NCBI RefSeq assembly: GCF_009833125.1
Contig: NZ_QRCC01000003.1
Coordinates: forward strand, 22,332-86,331
Origin: Nitrosomonas sp. HPC101
GTDB taxonomy: Bacteria > Pseudomonadota > Gammaproteobacteria > Burkholderiales > Nitrosomonadaceae
Reading direction: 5' to 3'
Length of the DNA: 64,000 nucleotides
This document shows, in pieces, positions 1 to 9,800 of the stretch. A program made the translations under genes and the position numbers. Below the pieces are notes generated by a model. That model was not told where the DNA came from. It saw nothing but the letters and a program-made list of their open reading frames with translations, and did not search any database. How positions within the stretch are numbered: position 1 is the first letter of the stretch; each line of letters begins with the position of its first letter.

Positions 1-482
1 TCGATTTCATGCCTGGTATGGATATGAAATGATTCATGAAGAAATTCATACAGGAACCGATTTTCTATTTGCTCAGGCCTTAATCCGAAGCACTGACGAA
101 AAGCCTGGTTATGATAACAACATCTTTGCTCCGTGTTAAAGTAGGCCAGCATAACCGGAAAATGCTCATCTACAATTTGCAACCTGGCTTTATTTTCTGA
201 AGATGTTTTTTCAGCCCAGAGTCGGTGTTTTATTTCGTTAGCAAGACGCTCTTTTTGAGCAGCCATCTGTGCAAATTGCATTGAAAAAGCTTTTTCCGTA
301 TGCACAACCTGAATAATCGTGATGAGTATTGATGTTACCAGAATCACCCACAACCCCACTATAATATGCGACTCAATAGAAGGCATGACGTGATCCAACA
401 CAATCAGCAAGCCAGCTACAACCATTGCTACAGTTGCCGACAGAAAAGGTTTGATTGTATTGATTTTTGAGTGGGCATACAT
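1..482 (-). CDS. Membrane-anchored PAS-domain signalling protein (N-terminal part, cut by window edge)
   Basis: Reading leftward from an ATG at 482-480, the frame stays open to the window edge for 160 codons, so the C-terminal output domain is not visible. The translation shows two hydrophobic helices (about residues 11-29 and 39-60), a charged coiled stretch rich in Lys/Glu/Arg (about 66-100), and then a segment starting near residue 101 that looks like a PAS fold (VDEHFPVMLAYFNTEQRCCY). This layout is typical of an inner-membrane histidine kinase or diguanylate cyclase/phosphodiesterase, but which one cannot be told here. The gene lies downstream of the RpfE-type gene on the same strand with about 190 bases between them. 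Confidence 0.6.
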   Translation of the reverse strand, partial: MYAHSKINTIKPFLSATVAMVVAGLLIVLDHVMPSIESHIIVGLWVILVTSILITIIQVVHTEKAFSMQFAQMAAQKERLANEIKHRLWAEKTSSENKARLQIVDEHFPVMLAYFNTEQRCCYHNQAFRQCFGLRPEQIENRFLYEFLHESFHIHTRHEI

Positions 483-676
483 AAATAAGCGATAAACCAG
501 GAAATCTGGCTAAAGAACCTTGGAACTTCTACAAAGCTAACCGCGTTGCTATTTTTGCGTTAGAAATTGTCTCGAAATGTTCATTTATTACAATAAACCC
601 TACTTGTTCACCGATTTTTGCCTGGAACTGACTGCTTTGCTAACGTTTTTCAGATGTTCTCTGATACCGGCCACAA

Positions 677-1708
677 CTAACTATATGATCCAAGCGGACG
701 GACTGTAGTCCAGAATTTCCAGAGACTACCGGATGTCAGAGTAAAACTCCTGCTTGAATGCTCGCTGATGACAGTAAGCTTTAACTGCGTTATTTGTTTT
801 CTCTTTAATGCCAGAAGTAATGGAGAAAACCAGCTTTGTTCCATTTTTATCAATTCATTTCGCCAGTTGAACACATCTTTGTAACCGGCATATTTCCGGA
901 GATTATCCAGAAAGACCAACCACTCACCTGAATCATCAGGGTATTGTAGTAGCTCATCCACATCTTCCGGCAAATCATGACATACAACTTTCCCCATTTC
1001 TGCCAGAGCACGGGCAAGAATGTGATTGCTCCAGATTCTGCTATAGGATGTATGCACTTGCTGTGGCGTGATGCCTCCACCCCATGCCCATACACTATTG
1101 ACCACCAGATCTCCCCGAGCCTCTCTTGCCTGATTTAATGGATGTTCATGCAAAAGCATTTGTATTTCATTTACTCTGCTATTCCAGATTGAACTGTCAT
1201 TCCCACAGGGCAAAAGATTATTTATGTTCTTACCAACGACTTCACTCAGAAGAAACGTCTGTAGTTCCAGAGCCTTGCTGCATTGCAGATACCAACGATC
1301 AGGATAAAGAGGCAGCAAGGTTAAACCATCATCTGAAATTAACTTATTAATACTATCGGTAAATGAAATTGCCTCCTTTAAAGAAATATTCAGAATGTGA
1401 TTGTCACCCAAAAGTATATGGTTGTTTTCAATCCGAAAATGAACTGGATCAACCCGCAACCAGTAACCATCTCCGAATTCAATATGCCTGCCATCCAACT
1501 GCAGCATTATGGGGGCAACCGGCCAATCACACTGTTTGTGCACATTAAAAACCTCGCATAACCAGGACTCTGCGGCGTATCCCGGCTCTTTAGCACAAAG
1601 ACTCTTGGCAAGGATTGTTTCCAACGCTGGCAATTCCAGGTGGCGGCAAACCTCTGCGTGTGAATTACCCGGCCAAAACAAAGCGGGAATACATACATGT
1701 AAATTCAT
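677..1708 (-). CDS. Conserved RpfE-type (COG4255-like) protein, function unknown
   Basis: A 343-residue protein without signal peptide or membrane segment. The motif VNSVWAWGGGITPQ near residue 205 resembles the Trp/Gly-rich motif of the family annotated in proteobacteria as RpfE-type regulatory protein, often mislabelled as phosphoglycerate mutase. No catalytic motif of true phosphoglycerate mutases is visible. The family is often found next to recJ, but no recJ is seen here. The ATG at 1708 is the first in frame and no longer start is available. The assignment is recalled from motif resemblance; the biochemical role is unknown. Confidence 0.6.
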   Translation of the reverse strand: MNLHVCIPALFWPGNSHAEVCRHLELPALETILAKSLCAKEPGYAAESWLCEVFNVHKQCDWPVAPIMLQLDGRHIEFGDGYWLRVDPVHFRIENNHILLGDNHILNISLKEAISFTDSINKLISDDGLTLLPLYPDRWYLQCSKALELQTFLLSEVVGKNINNLLPCGNDSSIWNSRVNEIQMLLHEHPLNQAREARGDLVVNSVWAWGGGITPQQVHTSYSRIWSNHILARALAEMGKVVCHDLPEDVDELLQYPDDSGEWLVFLDNLRKYAGYKDVFNWRNELIKMEQSWFSPLLLALKRKQITQLKLTVISEHSSRSFTLTSGSLWKFWTTVRPLGSYS

Positions 1709-2017
1709 ATAAAACCATAAACAAATATAAAAGTATCACTGAAGCCACACTGAGCAAAAGTGGCTCACTAATAATAAAATTATGAAGAAACCACGTTGTC
1801 ACGTTATTTTCTGTACACACACCGCAAACAACACAACTTTACCGCTCTCGTTACAAAATACCAACATTTACACAACCATATGAAATTAACAGTTGCAAAT
1901 CTTATAAAGATGAATATAATTTTAAGAATTATTCTCATTATTGATTGAAATTCGTAACTATCAATTCATCGGGTATGCCCGTGTTTTCTGAAAATTATTC
2001 GACAAAAGTTATCTTTC
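1709..2017. other. Intergenic regulatory stretch between the RpfE-type gene and bfd
   Basis: AT-rich DNA of about 310 bases between the divergent RpfE-type gene and bfd. It holds the Fur-box-like palindrome described separately and presumably the promoters of both flanking genes. No open frame or RNA gene was recognised. Confidence 0.5.
1924..1942. promoter_or_regulatory. Fur-box-like operator upstream of bfd-bfr
   Basis: Read on the minus strand the site is AATAATGAGAATAATTCTT, which by eye matches the classical 19-bp Fur consensus at 14 positions. It sits about 75 bases upstream of the bfd start. Iron-responsive control of bacterioferritin and its ferredoxin partner is usual in proteobacteria, so the position makes sense. 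Binding is inferred. Confidence 0.55.
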
Positions 2018-2218
2018 ATGTATATTTGCGTATGTAAGGGAGTGACTGAACGCGACATTCATAAGGCCATCAAACAGGGTGCCGTAAGAATGCGTGACCT
2101 AAGACAATGCTTGGGCGTTACCGGGCAATGTGGTATTTGTGCTTGCCATGCCAAGACAACATTGGACAAGATATTGGATCAGGAGCTTTTTCAACAAACG
2201 ACTGCAAATTCCTCCTGA
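2018..2218 (+). CDS. bfd: Bacterioferritin-associated ferredoxin
   Basis: A 66-residue protein with the [2Fe-2S] ligand pattern of the Bfd family: C4-X-C6 near the N-terminus and C38-X2-C41, which gives the characteristic C-X-C-X31-C-X2-C spacing. Bfd docks on bacterioferritin and delivers electrons to its heme so that stored ferric iron is released as Fe2+. The gene lies 52 bases upstream of bfr in the same direction, so the pair is probably one operon behind the Fur-like site at 1924-1942. Length and start agree with the family. Confidence 0.93.
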   Translation: MYICVCKGVTERDIHKAIKQGAVRMRDLRQCLGVTGQCGICACHAKTTLDKILDQELFQQTTANSS

Positions 2219-2270
2219 AGTATTTCTAACTTACTGAAGCCTGTATATCGATCATCTGGAGAGAGAAATC

Positions 2271-2735
2271 ATGAAAGGTAACGCCGATATAATTCGCTGG
2301 CTAAATCGCCAGCTGCAGCTCGAGTTAACTGCTATCAATCAATATTTTCTTCATGCCCGCATGTACAAAAACTGGGGGTTTAACAAACTTGGTGAGCATG
2401 AATACCATGAATCCATTGAAGAAATGAAGCATGCGGATCAATTAATTGAACGTATTCTTTTTCTTGAGGGTTTGCCTAATCTACAAGAACTTGGAAAGTT
2501 ACTGATCGGTGAAAATGCACAAGAATGCGTAACTTGCGATCTTGAGCTGGAACGTGTCGGCCGGGAAACTCTCATTGGTGCAATAGCCGCTTGTGAAGCA
2601 GCGCAGGATTTTGTTTCACGTGAAATTTTCGAGGAAATTCTGGAAGATACAGAAGAGCATATTGATTGGCTGGAAACACAGCAAGATATGATTCAAAATA
2701 TCGGCCTCCAGAACTGGTTGCAAAGCCAGATTTAG
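2271..2735 (+). CDS. bfr: Bacterioferritin
   Basis: A 154-residue four-helix ferritin with clear similarity to E. coli Bfr (for example [36 protein letters not shown]). Glu18, Glu51, His54, Glu94 and His130 of the ferroxidase centre are present, and so is the heme ligand Met52. The position matching E. coli Glu127 reads Thr (D126-T127-E128-E129-H130), so one di-iron ligand may be substituted or supplied by a neighbouring Glu. The protein assembles a 24-mer that oxidises and stores iron. A good ribosome binding site (GGAGAG) precedes the ATG. It is the second gene of the bfd-bfr pair. Confidence 0.95.
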   Translation: MKGNADIIRWLNRQLQLELTAINQYFLHARMYKNWGFNKLGEHEYHESIEEMKHADQLIERILFLEGLPNLQELGKLLIGENAQECVTCDLELERVGRETLIGAIAACEAAQDFVSREIFEEILEDTEEHIDWLETQQDMIQNIGLQNWLQSQI

Positions 2736-2827
2736 TGACAAATTGCTATTTGGACCGTGCTCAAAAATATAAAAACCAAGAATCTGAAGCAGTACCTCTT
2801 CTGAGTGAGCTGCACACCAACATGAAA

Positions 2828-2864
2828 TACGACTGAATCTGACTTATGATCAGGTTTAGTCGTA
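2828..2864. terminator. Long hairpin downstream of bfr, possible terminator or processing site
   Basis: A 15-bp stem (arms 2828-2842 and 2850-2864, two G-U pairs) with a 7-base loop lies about 90 bases after the bfr stop. No clear T-run follows on either strand, so simple intrinsic termination is uncertain. It could instead stabilise the bfd-bfr message. Confidence 0.4.
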
Positions 2865-2944
2865 GCAGCTGCTGTATGTGTTCGTCTACATATCTCTTAT
2901 TACCTCTAAAAAATTAGAAATGTACTGATAAAATAAAAGGGCAC

Positions 2945-3817
2945 TTGCTGCTTTATTTATTAATATCTGTATTTCTAACTTGGTATATGACTATTAACTG
3001 TACTCAGTGCGGGAGTAGCCGAACATATAGGTCTCACTTCAGGCCCGGCGAACGCACTCCCTTAAATTTGCTACTTTCCCCCTACCGCTGCCGCGACTGC
3101 AAAGCACGTTTCTGGCGGAAAAATAGTGATGCTTATTTTGTAGCCACAATAAGCGTCGGTGGTGTACTTCTGCTGGGAACACTGATCTGGATCGGATTTT
3201 CCACTAATGAACCCATAAGGAACAACCTGCAAGACCAATCACAAACAGTTTCTACAAAATCATCGCAAGGCAACCACAACCATCAATCTCCATCCGCGAC
3301 TGCATCAAAAAGCTCAACACGATCAGAAACAGTTACACGCGGAGAAAAGATTAATCCTGAATCGATCAGAAGTGAAGAAAGCTACTTTATGCCAGGAGCC
3401 GACGACAATCGACTTTATACAATGAACCTTTTTCTTGAAAAAGCGAGAAAAGGCAATGCTGACGCTCAATATCAACTGGGTTTACTGTATCTGACTGGTA
3501 AAGGAACACTTCAGGATTTCTCTGAAGCTTCAAAATGGTTTATTCTGGCCGCAGAACAAAACCATCCTCTTGCGCAATATGAATTAGGTCTACTTTATCA
3601 AATTGGCCAAGGCGTGGAAATAGACAATGAAAAAAGTTATGTCTGGTTCAATCTGGCGGCGGCTGCCGGTGTAGAACAGGCAGCATTAGCACGCGATAAA
3701 GCTCTGCGTTCACTCAGTAGGGCACAACTTGCATCTGCACAGAAAACAGCCCGAGAATGGCTGGCTTCCAGAAGCAGGTCTGGAAAACAGCTATCCGGAC
3801 AATTAGAAGAAGAATAA
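2945..3817 (+). CDS. Zinc-ribbon membrane protein with Sel1-like repeats
   Basis: A 290-residue protein with, in order, a zinc-ribbon-like CTQC...CRDC module (about residues 19-53), one transmembrane helix (about 64-85), a Ser/Thr-rich low-complexity linker (about 90-140), and at least two Sel1-type TPR-like repeats (AQYQLGLLYLTGKGT and AQYELGLLYQIGQGV) up to about residue 235. Sel1 repeats mediate protein contacts, so this may be a membrane-tethered scaffold with a cytoplasmic zinc ribbon and an outer helical domain. A TTG at 2945 preceded by AAAAGGG gives the listed start. The ATG at 2987, giving MTINCTQCGS, is an equally good alternative. Function unknown; the convergent pntB ends only 7 bases away. 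Confidence 0.6.
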   Translation: MLLYLLISVFLTWYMTINCTQCGSSRTYRSHFRPGERTPLNLLLSPYRCRDCKARFWRKNSDAYFVATISVGGVLLLGTLIWIGFSTNEPIRNNLQDQSQTVSTKSSQGNHNHQSPSATASKSSTRSETVTRGEKINPESIRSEESYFMPGADDNRLYTMNLFLEKARKGNADAQYQLGLLYLTGKGTLQDFSEASKWFILAAEQNHPLAQYELGLLYQIGQGVEIDNEKSYVWFNLAAAAGVEQAALARDKALRSLSRAQLASAQKTAREWLASRSRSGKQLSGQLEEE

Positions 3818-3824
3818 TGTTCTA

Positions 3825-5207
3825 CTAAAGCGCTTTAACCATATCTTCCACGACTTTCTTCGCATCACCGAATACCATCATGGTCTTATCCATATAAAAA
3901 AGATCGTTATCCAAGCCAGCATAACCAGCAGCCATACTCCGTTTGACAACCATTACAGTACGCGCTTTATAGGCTTCCAGGATCGGCATCCCGTAAATAG
4001 GACTGCCTGGAATATTCGCTGCCGGATTCACCACGTCATTTGCACCTAATACCAGCACAACATCAGTATTCGGAAAATCACTGTTAATCTCTTCCATTTC
4101 CTGCACCATCTCATAGGGAATCTCAGCCTCCGCTAACAATACATTCATATGACCGGGCATACGGCCTGCTACAGGATGAATGGCAAAACGAATATTAATT
4201 CCCTTTTTATGCAGCGCTAATGCTAACTCCTTGACAGCATGCTGTGCACGCGCCACAGCCAATCCATATCCTGGAATGATGATAACGCTGTCCGCGTTCC
4301 CCAATAAGAACGCGGCATCATCCGCACTACCGCTACGATAGGTTTTTTGTACTCCATCATCGTTGACGCCCTGACTCCCCCCATCACTGCCGAAACCACC
4401 AAGAATTACAGAAAGAAACGGCCGATTCATGGCCTTGCACATAATATAGGAAAGAATCGCACCGGAGCTGCCTACCAGAGATCCGGCGATAATCAACATC
4501 GGGTTACCAAGTGAAAAACCAATTCCTGCCGCAGCCCACCCAGAGTATGAGTTCAGCATGGAAATCACAACTGGCATATCTGCACCGCCAATTGGAATAA
4601 TAATGAGGAATCCCAATAGGAAGGCAATCGCAGTCATCGTAGAAAACGCCGTCCAGTTTGTTGTTTCACTGAAGAAAAACCACAAACCGAAACCGATCAT
4701 GACAACAGCCATTAACAGGTTGAGCATGTGCTGGCCACTGAATACAATTGGCCTACCACTCATGCGTCCAGACAACTTAAGAAAAGCGATAACCGAGCCA
4801 GACCATGTCATCGCTCCAATAAAGGTTCCTATAAAAAGCTCCAGTTTATTGCCTGCAGGTAATATTTCTGGCAGATCAAACGAAACTGGATTGTTAACCG
4901 CTGCAATTGCAATAAATACTGCAGCAAGCCCCACCAGTGAGTGCATGAATGCAATCAGTTCAGGCATCGCTGTCATCTGAATACGAAATGCAATAATTGA
5001 ACCAATGACCGCACCTACAGCAATACAGCTCAGAATCAACACCCAGTTTCCTGTAATGGTCAGAGTTGTGCTTACAGCAATGCCCATCCCTAACATACCA
5101 AGCAGATTGCCACGACGTGCAGTAGTCGGCGAACTTAACCCCTTGAGTGAAAGAATAAAAAATACAGCCGCTACCAAATAGGCCAGCGCAATGAAGTTAA
5201 CAGACAT
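3825..5207 (-). CDS. pntB: NAD(P) transhydrogenase subunit beta
   Basis: A 460-residue membrane protein with about eight or nine hydrophobic helices in the first 270 residues and a C-terminal NADP(H)-binding dIII domain (VIIIPGYGLAVARAQHAV, then GRMPGHMNVLLAEA). With PntAA and PntAB it forms the proton-translocating transhydrogenase that uses the proton gradient to drive NADH + NADP+ to NAD+ + NADPH. It is the last gene of pntAA-pntAB-pntB and starts directly after the pntAB stop codon (5208). In an autotroph with low-potential limits on reductant this enzyme would be a main NADPH source; that is inference. Confidence 0.95.
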   Translation of the reverse strand: MSVNFIALAYLVAAVFFILSLKGLSSPTTARRGNLLGMLGMGIAVSTTLTITGNWVLILSCIAVGAVIGSIIAFRIQMTAMPELIAFMHSLVGLAAVFIAIAAVNNPVSFDLPEILPAGNKLELFIGTFIGAMTWSGSVIAFLKLSGRMSGRPIVFSGQHMLNLLMAVVMIGFGLWFFFSETTNWTAFSTMTAIAFLLGFLIIIPIGGADMPVVISMLNSYSGWAAAGIGFSLGNPMLIIAGSLVGSSGAILSYIMCKAMNRPFLSVILGGFGSDGGSQGVNDDGVQKTYRSGSADDAAFLLGNADSVIIIPGYGLAVARAQHAVKELALALHKKGINIRFAIHPVAGRMPGHMNVLLAEAEIPYEMVQEMEEINSDFPNTDVVLVLGANDVVNPAANIPGSPIYGMPILEAYKARTVMVVKRSMAAGYAGLDNDLFYMDKTMMVFGDAKKVVEDMVKAL

Positions 5208-5516
5208 TTAGGCTTGTCCCTTTTTATCTTTTTTCTTAAACATTTCCAGCATGCGCTGGGTAACGAGAAATCCACCAAACACATTGATGGATGCCAGAAC
5301 CACGGCTGCAGCCCCCAACCATGCACCCCAGTCCGCTTCGGCGGAACCTGCTGCCAGCATCGCACCAACCAGGATGATACTGGAAATAGCATTGGTTACC
5401 GACATCAGCGGAGTATGAAGCGCGGGAGTTACATTCCACACCACGTGATAGCCAACAAAAACTGCCAGGACGAATATTGTCAGATTAATGATCGTTGGAT
5501 CAACTTCTCCAATCAT
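5208..5516 (-). CDS. pntAB: NAD(P) transhydrogenase subunit alpha, part 2 (membrane segment)
   Basis: A 102-residue protein with three hydrophobic helices ([49 protein letters not shown]) ending in a Lys-rich tail. It corresponds to the membrane dIIa segment that is fused to the NAD-binding domain in E. coli PntA but is a separate polypeptide in the Rhodospirillum-type three-gene arrangement. It lies between pntAA and pntB on the same strand with no gap to pntB. Confidence 0.93.
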   Translation of the reverse strand: MIGEVDPTIINLTIFVLAVFVGYHVVWNVTPALHTPLMSVTNAISSIILVGAMLAAGSAEADWGAWLGAAAVVLASINVFGGFLVTQRMLEMFKKKDKKGQA

Positions 5517-5571
5517 GTGCTTTCCCCATAGAGATTCATAAATTTTAGTGTAAACAATAGAGCTGGCTTAC

Positions 5572-6699
5572 TTATGATTTACCTATAATTTCTCCAGCCG
5601 TACAGATCAGACTTCCTTTGATAATCTCATCTTCGCGATCTATCTTAAGCTCACCGGTCTGCGCATCCAGCATCAGATTCAGAAAATTCAACAGATTGCG
5701 TGCATATAATGCACTGGCATCGGCCGCCACCAGTCCAGGAAGATTGGCAACACCCACCAAATGCACGCCGTGCTTGACCACAGTCTTACCCAATTCCGAT
5801 AATGGACAGTTTCCACCTGATTCAACCGCCATATCAACAATTACCGAGCCGGGCTTCATTGCTTTGACCGTTTCCTCATTAATCAAAACGGGAGCCGGAC
5901 GCCCTGGAATCAGAGCAGTTGTGATAATGATATCTGCAGCAGCAGCACGTTCCTGAATCAGCTCACCTTGTCGGCGTTTATAATCTTCCGACATTTCAGT
6001 TGCATATCCACCGGCAGTTTCAGCTTTGGCCTTTTCCTCATCTGTCAGGGGAACTTCCACAAATTTCGCACCCAAACTCTCAACCTGTTCCTTCACTGCA
6101 GGCCTTACATCAAATGCTTCGATTACCGCCCCCAGACGCTTGGCAGTTGCAATCGCTTGCAACCCCGCCACACCCGCTCCCAGAATCAACACGCGCGCAG
6201 CCTTAACTGTACCAGCTGCCGTCATCAACATGGGGAAAAACCGCTGGTATATATTAGCAGCCAGAATAACCGCCTTGTATCCACCAATATTTGCCTGAGA
6301 AGACAGCACATCCATGCTCTGCGCACGCGATATTCGTGGCAGCTTTTCCATTGCGAATGCGGTCAATCCATGTCTGGCTACCGATTCGATCTCCTCTGTA
6401 TGATGCGGAGTCAGCAGGCCTATCAGCACTGCATCTTTTTTCATCAATGCCAGCTCATTTGCTTCAGGCCCCCGTACCTTTAGTACGATCTGGGATTGTT
6501 CATACAGCTGCGAAGCAGCGGAGACGATAGTAGCACCAGCTTCCTGATAAGCTGAATCAGTAATACTGGCACCAGCACCGGCGCCCGCCTGTACCAAAAC
6601 GGTATGCAGACCCTTGGCAGTCAGCTTTTTGACGGTTTCTGGCGTAGCCGCCACGCGCGTTTCTCCTGCACGCGTTTCGGCAGGTATGCCTATGTGCAT
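5572..6699 (-). CDS. pntAA: NAD(P) transhydrogenase subunit alpha, part 1 (NAD-binding)
   Basis: A 375-residue soluble dI domain related to alanine dehydrogenase. Visible motifs are the N-terminal IPAETRAGETRVAATPETV, the Rossmann element VLILGAGVAGLQAIATAKRLG near residue 170, the acidic end of the second strand (EAFDVRP), and PGSVIVDMAVESGGN. It binds NAD(H) and exchanges hydride with NADP(H) bound on PntB. The gene starts 121 bases after the stop of the Nfn-like fusion gene and is followed 55 bases later by pntAB; all run leftward. Confidence 0.95.
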   Translation of the reverse strand: MHIGIPAETRAGETRVAATPETVKKLTAKGLHTVLVQAGAGAGASITDSAYQEAGATIVSAASQLYEQSQIVLKVRGPEANELALMKKDAVLIGLLTPHHTEEIESVARHGLTAFAMEKLPRISRAQSMDVLSSQANIGGYKAVILAANIYQRFFPMLMTAAGTVKAARVLILGAGVAGLQAIATAKRLGAVIEAFDVRPAVKEQVESLGAKFVEVPLTDEEKAKAETAGGYATEMSEDYKRRQGELIQERAAAADIIITTALIPGRPAPVLINEETVKAMKPGSVIVDMAVESGGNCPLSELGKTVVKHGVHLVGVANLPGLVAADASALYARNLLNFLNLMLDAQTGELKIDREDEIIKGSLICTAGEIIGKS

Positions 6700-6820
6700 G
6701 GATATTCTCCCCTGTTATTTTAATGAATCATTAATTAATAAGTTGCAACTTGGATCCAATTGGTGCCAGATTATAAATCAATTTAAAGCAGATTGAATCC
6801 CGACGGCATTTTCGGCTTTG

Positions 6821-9800
6821 TCAGGAAATATGGCTACCACTCTGTTGCAAACAATGACCGATCCAGCGACTTGTCAGCTTTTCCTGAACACTATTCTGGC
6901 GCAAACGTGAAGCCAATCCACTGAAATCAACCAGATCCAGCGGTTGATCCTGATTGAAACAGGAGAAAACATAGGAAATTTCTCCTGTGACAGGATCTTT
7001 TTGCGGCTGCAGACATTGCGCGCAAATTTCCTTCATCATGCACTGCATCGGTGAATTAATCGAGCCCACTGCAAAATGCTCTGCTTTAAGATAGGGTGCA
7101 AGCTGTTGATGCCGTGCAGTGGCCACAGCTGCCATCATACGGTCTGAACCGATTGCAATAATGCGGTCAGCACCCTGCATTGAAATCGGCGCACTGCCAA
7201 GTTCACCACTGGCATAAGCAACCATCGCCTGTACGATATTTCCGACATAACTCAGATCACCTGGGCGTGAGGGTTGAAATCCGGGCGCTTCATCACTGCA
7301 CCAGACGATGATATCCGCAGCTGCTTCTATTTCGGCCACTTTATAACGGTCGGCCAGTTTCTTGTAGCCGGCAAAATACAACACCTTACAACCGGCAGCG
7401 CGTGCAGCAGCACCGATCGAGAATAGTACCGCATTACCCAGACCACCTCCCACCAGTACAACTGTTTCATGAGACTCGATTTCTGTCGGAGTGCCAGTGG
7501 GCCCCATCAGTACGACCGGCTCACCTGGTTGAAGTAATGTACATAAATTCGCTGACCCCCCCATTTCCAGTGCGATCAACGATACCAGTCCGTTGGAAAC
7601 ATCCACGGAAGCACCGGTAAGAGCAATACCCTCCATTGCCAGACGTGTCTGCTCAGAGATTTTTGCAAGCGAAGCATAATTTTGGAAGCGGTAAAACTGC
7701 CCCGGGTGGAAATGACGCGCTGCTAACGGTGCATGAACGACGATCTCAATGATATTTGACGTCAGTCTTTCCACCTTATGTACAGTAGCGCGCAACTGCT
7801 CACCAATCTCAGCGAAGAACCGGGAAGTTGATTGCACTGATACGGACTTCTTCTGGGCAAGCACGCGACTGACTGACGGATATCCCTGTTTGGCACTGGC
7901 CATCGCCTTGACTACATTGCCGGAATAAGACGGATGCAAATCACCAAAAAAACTGATGAAACGCCCATCATTGGAGTGACCCAGCAACACCGCAGGCGTT
8001 TCCGGCTTAGGATTGCCTCGGGTTGCCTCAATAGACTGACCATTTTCATCACAGGAAGCAAAATAACGCCCATTCAGTTTGAAATTATGTTCGTCTTCAC
8101 GTGCCAGAACGGTATTGGGCTGAGTTCCTGCGGCGACCAGAATCGTCCGGGCAGGTTGAGTCACTTCTTTAACTTTATACCAGCTGCCTTCTTCATTGAT
8201 TACCTGAACTGCAAAACGGATGGACTGAACATGCTCCCACTGATCGACATCGATTCTCAACGGCGTCAGTCCTTCTGCAAAATATATCCCCTCCTCCAGC
8301 GCTTTTTCTACTTCTTCATGGTTGAGGGTATAAGAGGGGCTGTCAATCAAACGTTTCCGATAAGCAATCATGGCACCTCCCCATGATTGCAGCAATGCTA
8401 CAACACGGGGTTCACACCCTGCCTGCGCAGCCCGTGCTTTTTCACTGCGAATAGCACGCGCATGACTCATGAATTCTTCAGCGATCTCACGTTCTTCACT
8501 GTCCCAATTCGCTTGTATCGCAGCCTCACCCTGTACCGCAGCCAGTATTTCATAACGCCGCAGGAATTTTTCCACTTGAACCGGATAATAAGCCAATGCT
8601 TCTGTTGCGGCGTCGATTGCCGTCAATCCACCACCAATCACCACTACCGGCAATCGTAACTGCATATTGGCGATAGAATCACTTTGGGCGGCTCCCGTCA
8701 GCTGAAGTGCCATCAGAAAATCGGATGCTGCACGTACACCCCGTGCCAGTCCGTTAGGAATTTCCAGAATGGTCGGGCGTCCTGCACCCGCCGCCAGTGC
8801 AATATGGTCAAATCCGAGATGCCATGCATCCTCAACAGTCAGAGCGCCACCAAAACGAACGCCGCCAAACAGCGCAAACTCTGAACGCCGTTCCAGCAAT
8901 AAACGGATCAGTTTAAGAAAATTCTTGTTCCAGCGTACTGTAATGCCATATTCCGCTACTCCCCCAAACCCTGCAGGCAACCGCTCCTCCAGATCTTCAC
9001 TTAACTGCTCGACATCAAAAACAGGAGCAAAGATACTACGCTCACCTTTTATATTAATTCCGGACAGGCTGGCAGATAAAGGCTCTATTTTCAATCCATC
9101 CACGCCAACAACGGTATGCCCGTCATTCATCAGGTGATGTGACAATGTATAGCCCGCTGGCCCCATTCCAACTACCAGCACTTTTTTACCGGTTGCTGCC
9201 TTAGGATAGGGCCTGAGCAAATCGAGAGGATTCCAGCGTGTCAAAAGACTATAAATCTCAAATCCCCAAGGTAATTCGAGCACATCTTTGAGTGTCCGTG
9301 TTTCCGCCTGAGGAATATTGACGGGATCTTGTTTCTGATAAATACACGACTTCATACAGTCATTACAGATACGATGCCCGGTTCCTGCACACATTGGATT
9401 ATCCAGCACGATCATGGCCAGACTGCCAATCGCCACACCCTGTGTTTTGAGCTTGTGAAACTCCGATATCCGCTCTTCCAGTGGACAACCGGCAAGTAAC
9501 ACACCCAGATCATTTTTCTTGAAAGCTTTTACTTCGAGCGCTTCTTTTGATTTCTGCGGAAATCCTTTCGAGCAAGAATCTTTACCCTGCTCATGGCACC
9601 AGATACAGTAATTGGCTTCATCCAAAGCACCTGTCAAATCGGTTCCCTGGTCTGTCAGTGAAAAACCTGCTCGATAGCGGACATGATCGAGACTATGAAC
9701 CGTATACCCGTTACTATCGTCGCTTGTCAGTGACAGTAGATGCTGAAAATCCAGCTTGCGCGGAGATTTGAACAAAATGCCCTGACGGGTATATGCCTGC

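Noticed and set aside
677..1708. Annotation of the RpfE-type protein as phosphoglycerate mutase
   Set aside because: The phosphohistidine and metal-binding motifs of both mutase classes are absent; the label seems to be an inherited database name.
4558..4980. Rightward frame of 140 codons within pntB
   Set aside because: Antisense shadow of the membrane helices of pntB.
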